From Halanaerobiaceae bacterium (GTDB lineage: Bacteria > Bacillota_F > Halanaerobiia > Halanaerobiales > CSSED10-376): DNA of 17,000 nt. The notes beneath the pieces were generated by a model. The model had not been told where the DNA came from, made no database searches, and saw nothing but the letters and a program-made list of their open reading frames with translations. The stretch spans positions 1-17,000 of the forward strand of contig PWOK01000097.1 in assembly GCA_003557445.1 (NCBI GenBank). Direction: 5' to 3'. Positions within the stretch are counted from its first letter, which is position 1; every line of letters starts with the position of its first letter. A program made the position numbers and the translations under genes. Shown here one piece after another: positions 13,270 to 17,000 of this stretch.

Positions 13270-15720
13270 TTATACAGTTTTATTAAAAGATGGGTCTATA
13301 TCTACTTTTCTAAGCCGGGTTGAATTTAGTACTACATTTATTGAACTACTAAACATGGCTATTGCCCCTATTACAGGATGAATTAGGCCAAAAAAGGCTG
13401 CTGGAATTGCCACTCCATTATAAAACCAGGCCCAGAAATAATTTTGCTTTATTTTTCTAAAAATAGCATTAGATAATTTTATTGCAGATATGACAGAACT
13501 CAATTCTCCACGAACTAAAGTTATATCTGCTGCTTCTATTGCAATATCTGTACCGGTTCCAATCGCAATACCCACATTGGCCTGTTTTAAAGCAGGGGCA
13601 TCATTTATTCCATCTCCTACCATGGCTACTGTTCCGTATTCCTCCTGTAGTTTTTTTATCTGTTCCACTTTTCCATCGGGTAAAACATCTGCAATGACTC
13701 TACTTATTCCTGTTTCCCGGGCTATAGCATCAGCTGTCCTTTGATTATCTCCTGTAATCATCGCTGTTTTAAGACCCATTTTTTCTATTTCAGCAATAGC
13801 CTGAACTGAATCTTCTTTTAATGTATCTGCTACAGCAATAATTCCTGCTAATTTTCCGTCAACTGCAACCAACATAGCTGTTTTCCCTTTACTTTCTAAT
13901 TGTTCCTGAACCTGATCATATTTTTCATGATCTATATTGTTTTCCTTCATTAATCTTCTATTTCCGATTAAAACATCCTTACCATTAACATTTCCTTTAA
14001 CACCTTTCCCTGTAATTGATGTAAAGTCTTCTACTTCATTTATTGTTATATTTTGGTTTTCAGTCTTTTGCACAATAGCTTCTCCCAGAGGATGTTCAGA
14101 AGCATTCTCCAGACTACCGGCATAAAAAAGTACATCCTGCTTACTATACTGATTATAATTCAAAATATCTGTTACTTCAGGTTCTCCAACGGTAATTGTA
14201 CCGGTTTTATCAAAAGCAATTATCTTAGTTTCTTTAATTGTCTGAATGGCTTCCCCTTTTCTAACAAGGATACCGTTTTCTGCACCTTTACCACTTCCAA
14301 CCATGATAGCCGTTGGTGTTGCCAGACCCAGAGCACAGGGACAGGATATAACTAAAACTGCGATTGTTGCCAGTATTGCCAGTGAAAAAGTAGGTAAATC
14401 AATTACACTCCAGGGGAAATTAAAATATTCTACTATGGGGATAAAAAAACCGGGAAACAACATCCATAATACAAAAGCTGATAGAGCAATCACTATTACT
14501 ACCGGTACAAAATAACCTGTAACTCTATCTGCAAATTTCTGAATAGGAACTCTGGATCCCTGAGCTTCTTCTACCATTTTAATTACCTTGGATAAAAATG
14601 TGTCTTTACCTATTTTTGTTGCCTTAACTTTAAGTCTTCCCTGTTTATTTATTGTTGAACCTATTACTTCATCCCCTTCACTTTTCTCAACCGGAATTGA
14701 CTCACCAGTGGCCATTGATTCATCAATTGCACTTTCTCCACTTATTACAATACCATCAGTTGGTATTTTTTCTCCAGGACGAACAACCATTATATCACCT
14801 GTTTTTACTTCTTCAATCGGTACTTCTTTTTCTTTATTATCAACAATAACCCTGGCAGTATTTGCTTCCATTTCCAGCAATTTTTTTATTGCCTGTGAAG
14901 CCCTTCCTTTAGCTTTAGCTTCCAGATATTTACCAATCATGTGAAAGGTCATAATACTGGCTGCCATTTCTACAAAGGAATACATTGGCCAGAAATAACC
15001 CAGAAAATTTAAAATATAGGGTATTATAGAACCCATAGTAACCAGGGTATCCATATTGGGACTTCTATTTTTCAAAGCATTAAAAGTAGCTTTGTGAGTT
15101 TCCCTGCCTATTATAACTACAGGGAAAAAACCAAGAATAATAATAATGGTAAAATAATAGGGAATAGAGACCCAGAACATATCGATCATCATTAATATCA
15201 TTATAGGTAAAGCAAAAGCAATAGAAGCCCACATTTTTTTAGCAGCTTTTCTGACATTATCCATTTCCTTATCTTTTTTATCAATTTTTTCATCAATTAC
15301 TTTATATCCTGTTTTAGATATTGTTTTTTTGAAGTCATTTATACTAACAATAGCCGGATTATACTTAATTGTAGCTTTCTCTGTTAAAAAATTAACAGAA
15401 ACATCATCAATCCCTTCTAACTTTTTTAAATTATTTTCTATTTTTGCTGAACAACTGGAACAGGTCATACCTTCTATTTTTAGTTCTATTTTTTTTGTTT
15501 TTTCTTCTATTTTTCCCTGATAACCTGCCTTATCAATTAGTTCAACAAATTTAGCCTCATCAATTTTATCTGAATTGTATTCTATATATGCTTTTTCCAC
15601 AGCAAAATTAACACTGGCAGATATAACACCATCTGCTTTTTTTAAGGTTTTTTCTATAGTCTGTGAACAGTTAACACAACTCATTCCTATTATCTTTAAA
15701 GTTGTTTTCCTTTTATCCAT
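13270..15720 (-). CDS. copA: Cu(+)-exporting P-type ATPase CopA
   Basis: 816 residues. Two N-terminal HMA domains carry C15/C18 (GMSCVNC) and C87/C90 (GMTCSSC). Eight membrane helices follow the P1B plan. TGES (338-341) is the actuator loop, and CPC (460-462) lies in the metal-binding helix. DKTGT holds the phosphorylated D504, SEHP the H543 of the nucleotide domain, and GDGINDAP (702-709) the hinge. The Cu(I)-specific P1B-1 features YN (767-768) and MxxSS (789-793) are both present, so it should pump Cu(I) out of the cytoplasm. The ATG at 15720 has GGAGGT 7 nt upstream; a TTG at 15735 overlaps that site. It leads the copA-copZ operon, facing csoR across a control region with matched operators. 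Confidence 0.96.
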   Translation of the reverse strand: MDKRKTTLKIIGMSCVNCSQTIEKTLKKADGVISASVNFAVEKAYIEYNSDKIDEAKFVELIDKAGYQGKIEEKTKKIELKIEGMTCSSCSAKIENNLKKLEGIDDVSVNFLTEKATIKYNPAIVSINDFKKTISKTGYKVIDEKIDKKDKEMDNVRKAAKKMWASIAFALPIMILMMIDMFWVSIPYYFTIIIILGFFPVVIIGRETHKATFNALKNRSPNMDTLVTMGSIIPYILNFLGYFWPMYSFVEMAASIMTFHMIGKYLEAKAKGRASQAIKKLLEMEANTARVIVDNKEKEVPIEEVKTGDIMVVRPGEKIPTDGIVISGESAIDESMATGESIPVEKSEGDEVIGSTINKQGRLKVKATKIGKDTFLSKVIKMVEEAQGSRVPIQKFADRVTGYFVPVVIVIALSAFVLWMLFPGFFIPIVEYFNFPWSVIDLPTFSLAILATIAVLVISCPCALGLATPTAIMVGSGKGAENGILVRKGEAIQTIKETKIIAFDKTGTITVGEPEVTDILNYNQYSKQDVLFYAGSLENASEHPLGEAIVQKTENQNITINEVEDFTSITGKGVKGNVNGKDVLIGNRRLMKENNIDHEKYDQVQEQLESKGKTAMLVAVDGKLAGIIAVADTLKEDSVQAIAEIEKMGLKTAMITGDNQRTADAIARETGISRVIADVLPDGKVEQIKKLQEEYGTVAMVGDGINDAPALKQANVGIAIGTGTDIAIEAADITLVRGELSSVISAIKLSNAIFRKIKQNYFWAWFYNGVAIPAAFFGLIHPVIGAIAMFSSSINVVLNSTRLRKVDIDPSFNKTV

Positions 15721-15752
15721 ATATCTAACCTCCAATTAACCCATGATTTATT

Positions 15753-15769
15753 ATACCCCTGTAGGGTAT
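15753..15769. promoter_or_regulatory. CsoR operator at the copA promoter
   Basis: ATACCC, a 5-nt CTGTA centre, then GGGTAT is a perfect inverted repeat. It matches the C/G-tract plus AT-arm form of known CsoR sites. It lies immediately downstream of the copA -10 over the expected start, where bound repressor would block RNA polymerase. Confidence 0.85.
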
Positions 15770-15773
15770 TTTT

Positions 15774-15802
15774 ATACTAACAAATTTTTTGGTTTATGTC
15801 AA
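15774..15802 (-). promoter_or_regulatory. Promoter of copA-copZ
   Basis: Minus strand TTGACA (15802-15797), 17-nt spacer, TAGTAT (15779-15774). A TATAAA at 15776-15771 would give a 20-nt spacer, the geometry used by MerR-type activators. The adjacent csoR and operator make simple repression the better explanation. Confidence 0.7.
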
Positions 15803-15818
15803 GTTAAATTCAATATAT

Positions 15819-15847
15819 TTGACTGTTTTCCTGTAAACATGTAAAAT
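15819..15847 (+). promoter_or_regulatory. Promoter of csoR
   Basis: TTGACT (15819-15824), a 17-nt spacer and TAAAAT (15842-15847) form a good sigma-A promoter. The second CsoR-like site begins on the last bases of the -10, which predicts autorepression. Confidence 0.8.
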
Positions 15848-15862
15848 ACTATGTAGGGGTAT
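15846..15862. promoter_or_regulatory. Second CsoR-like operator at the csoR promoter
   Basis: The site reads ATACTATGTAGGGGTAT and agrees at 13 of 17 positions with the reverse complement of the copA operator. One half (GGGGTAT) is intact and the other degenerate, so affinity may be lower. This would let csoR be less tightly repressed than copA. Confidence 0.7.
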
Positions 15863-15892
15863 ATAAAATATTATTTTGAGGAGGTTAATACC

Positions 15893-16168
15893 ATGAATTC
15901 TTTAAGTGAATCTGATAAAAAAGATTTATTAGTACGATTAAGACGTATAGAAGGTCAGGTTAGAGGGGTACAAAAAATGATTGACAAAGACAAATACTGT
16001 GTTGATATATTAACTCAGATAAGTGCTATCAGAGGAGCTTTGAAAAAAGTTGGTTTTAATATACTGGACAGCCACAGTCATGGTTGTGTGAAAAATGCGA
16101 TTAAAAATAAACAGGGAGAAGAAATAATAGATGAACTTCTGGATGTTATTTCTAAATTTACAGATTAA
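15893..16168 (+). CDS. csoR: Copper-sensing transcriptional repressor CsoR
   Basis: 91 residues, all-helical, of the CsoR/RcnR (DUF156) family. The Cu(I) ligands C36, H61 and C65 are present, with the second-shell Y35 and E81. These fall at the same numbers as in Mycobacterium tuberculosis CsoR and separate it from nickel, formaldehyde or persulfide sensors of this family. The N-terminal RLRRIEGQVRGVQKMI (15-30) is the conserved first helix. Without copper the tetramer binds its operator; Cu(I) releases it. GAGGAGG with 7 nt spacing supports the start. Two CsoR-like sites lie in the region shared with copA. A modest hairpin terminator follows. Confidence 0.95.
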   Translation: MNSLSESDKKDLLVRLRRIEGQVRGVQKMIDKDKYCVDILTQISAIRGALKKVGFNILDSHSHGCVKNAIKNKQGEEIIDELLDVISKFTD

Positions 16169-16185
16169 CTCTACTATTTATAACT

Positions 16186-16215
16186 CAAATTTTAACCCGA
16201 TCTTAATTTGTTTTT
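16186..16215 (+). terminator. Weak terminator of csoR
   Basis: CAAATT (16186-16191) can pair with AATTTG (16205-16210), extended by two A-T pairs after a bulge, and is followed by five T (16211-16215). The stem is short and A+T-rich, so some transcripts may read into the next gene. Confidence 0.45.
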
Positions 16216-16290
16216 AACTCTTTATTAAGACTGAGATGATATGTTTATATATGAAATAAAATTAAACAAATAAGAAAGGGTTGATTTTTA

Positions 16291-16704
16291 ATGAAGAAAA
16301 CTACATTAAGTTTATTTCTGTTTACATTAATAATCGGTTTAGTTTTTATTTCAAGTCAGTTTTTTATTACCAATCAGAACAATACAACATCAGCTGCCTT
16401 AAGTGATGCTGAAATGGCAATTGTGGACATTGAAGATATTTTTATTGAAAATCCATCTTTACAAATGCACCAGGAGCCATTATTGGTGATCCAGGAAGCA
16501 GCTGAAAAAACAAAAGATGAAGCAGGCTATGATCTTATATTTGCCAGTGAATTTTTGCTTGCAAGCTCAGATGAAATTGTTGATAATGTTACTGATAAAG
16601 TAATTGAACAGATTGAATTTGAAGAACCTGAGATGCCTGACGAACAATTTGAAGTTCCTGAATTTGAAGAAGATGATTTTGAAGAACCAGAGATTGAAGA
16701 TTAA
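16291..16704 (+). CDS. Exported mini-Skp/OmpH-like protein with acidic decad tail
   Basis: 137 residues. A signal peptide or anchor occupies about 6-27. Residues 42-56 (MAIVDIEDIFIENPS) resemble the first strand and helix of OmpH/Skp chaperones (the VDxxxxxxxxP pattern). Residues 67-108 (IQEAAEKTKDEAGYDLIF, then VDNVTDKVIEQIE) resemble the final helix-strand-helix, whose typical ending is GYDLVxD, then DITDxVxxxL. The roughly 80-residue coiled-coil arms that normally separate these parts are missing. The tail consists of three acidic decads beginning at F110, F120 and F130 (FEEPE, FEVPE, FEEPE). Skp holds outer-membrane proteins in the periplasm; an arm-less form could not grip clients in the same way. 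The homology is read by eye and moderate. The ribosome binding site is AGAAAGGG. It ends before a strong palindromic terminator. Confidence 0.6.
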   Translation: MKKTTLSLFLFTLIIGLVFISSQFFITNQNNTTSAALSDAEMAIVDIEDIFIENPSLQMHQEPLLVIQEAAEKTKDEAGYDLIFASEFLLASSDEIVDNVTDKVIEQIEFEEPEMPDEQFEVPEFEEDDFEEPEIED

Positions 16705-16740
16705 ACTTTTTTTAAAATATACATAAAGGAATAATACTTT

Positions 16741-16776
16741 AACCCTCATTAATATTAATGAGGGTTTTCATCTTTA
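16741..16776 (+). terminator. Perfect-palindrome terminator
   Basis: A 26-base perfect palindrome (16741-16766), two 13-base arms centred on AT, followed by TTTTCATCTTTA. The arm nearest the right edge also encodes the last residues and stop of the minus-strand gene. No T-run follows on the minus strand. Confidence 0.8.
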
Positions 16777-17000
16777 TTTTTATATATAAATTTCTTTTTT
16801 ATCTTTTCACTGTAATATCCTAAAATATTATATATCTGAATTATTATAAAACCTATTAATAAGAACCAGGTTCTCTGAATAAAAAGAAAAAAAGCAATAC
16901 CAATTATGGAAGTTAAAATAATTACAGACATATGTAGTTTTTTATTTAATCCCAGTTTATTTATTTGCCAGGGAGCAAGTGATAAACCAACAAAAACCCC
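16755..17000 (-). CDS. C-terminal part of a multi-span membrane protein
   Basis: The last 81 residues of a gene that starts beyond the right edge. The frame is open from 17000 to a TAA at 16757-16755, which lies inside the palindromic terminator. It has two hydrophobic segments (about residues 24-42, with MSVIILTSIIGIAFFLF, and 43-61, with WFLLIGFIIIQIYNILGYY). A highly basic tail (KIKKKFIYKNKDENPH) probably lies in the cytoplasm. Upstream of these, GLSLAPWQINKLGLNK looks like a loop between helices. The pattern would suit the end of a major-facilitator or similar transporter, but no motif proves this. It converges on the OmpH-like gene. Confidence 0.65.
   Translation of the reverse strand, partial: GVFVGLSLAPWQINKLGLNKKLHMSVIILTSIIGIAFFLFIQRTWFLLIGFIIIQIYNILGYYSEKIKKKFIYKNKDENPH

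Noticed and set aside
13490..15520. Several plus-strand frames opposite copA (13490-13744, 13937-14125, 14053-14355, 14246-14515, 14588-14944, 15329-15520)
   Set aside because: All are antisense to a fully conserved ATPase; they are low-complexity and hydrophobic, as expected from the complement of coding sequence.
15771..15802. MerR/CueR-type 20-nt spacer promoter for copA
   Set aside because: A TATAAA does give this spacing, but a csoR gene and a clear CsoR operator are present and no MerR-family gene or dyad in the spacer is seen.

Overview
The window is A+T-rich and carries endospore genes (ytrH, ytrI, sleB, ypeB), a trp attenuation protein (TRAP), Firmicutes-type ribosome binding sites and an apparent Skp/OmpH-family protein, which belongs with an outer membrane. 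Together these suggest an anaerobic spore-forming Firmicute with a diderm envelope, most likely a member or relative of the Halanaerobiales. That placement is inferred from gene content and has not been tested by a search. No phage, insertion sequence, CRISPR array, tRNA or rRNA gene is visible. The region looks like ordinary chromosome.

Left block (1-5240). A minus-strand group runs dnaE (replicative polymerase), then a small membrane export-family protein, then mtrB (TRAP), which has its own near-consensus promoter and a terminator. Divergent from dnaE lie the sporulation membrane genes ytrH and ytrI, the same dnaE neighbourhood as in Bacillus subtilis. The short dnaE/ytrH gap holds overlapping promoter-like elements facing in opposite directions.

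Middle block (5241-9750). A NifU-C/Nfu Fe-S carrier gene converges on a YheA/YlbF-family gene. Behind it, on the minus strand, lie a DUF362 protein with two 4Fe-4S clusters, the germination pair sleB-ypeB, and an FmdB-type zinc ribbon gene. ypeB matches its family in length and membrane anchor only if translation begins at an ATT codon 8 nt from a strong ribosome binding site.

Right-centre (9751-12934). A 411-bp gap with promoter-like and hairpin elements precedes a two-gene operon for cell-wall remodelling: a LysM-LysM-amidase and a LysM(3)-polysaccharide deacetylase. A membrane-anchored NusG-domain-II protein lacking the usual cysteines follows.

Right block (12935-17000). A copper-response module: copA (P1B-1 ATPase) and copZ (chaperone) on the minus strand, with csoR divergent. 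Two CsoR-like operators, one over each promoter start, explain coordinated copper-inducible control. Next come a miniature Skp/OmpH-like exported protein with a three-decad acidic tail, a perfect-palindrome terminator, and the C-terminal end of a membrane protein running in from the right edge.

No wholly new multi-gene system is evident. The most unusual items are the ATT start of ypeB, the arm-less OmpH-like protein, the cysteine-less NusG_II protein with an inverted repeat around its promoter, and a possible small transcript between fmdB and the amidase.
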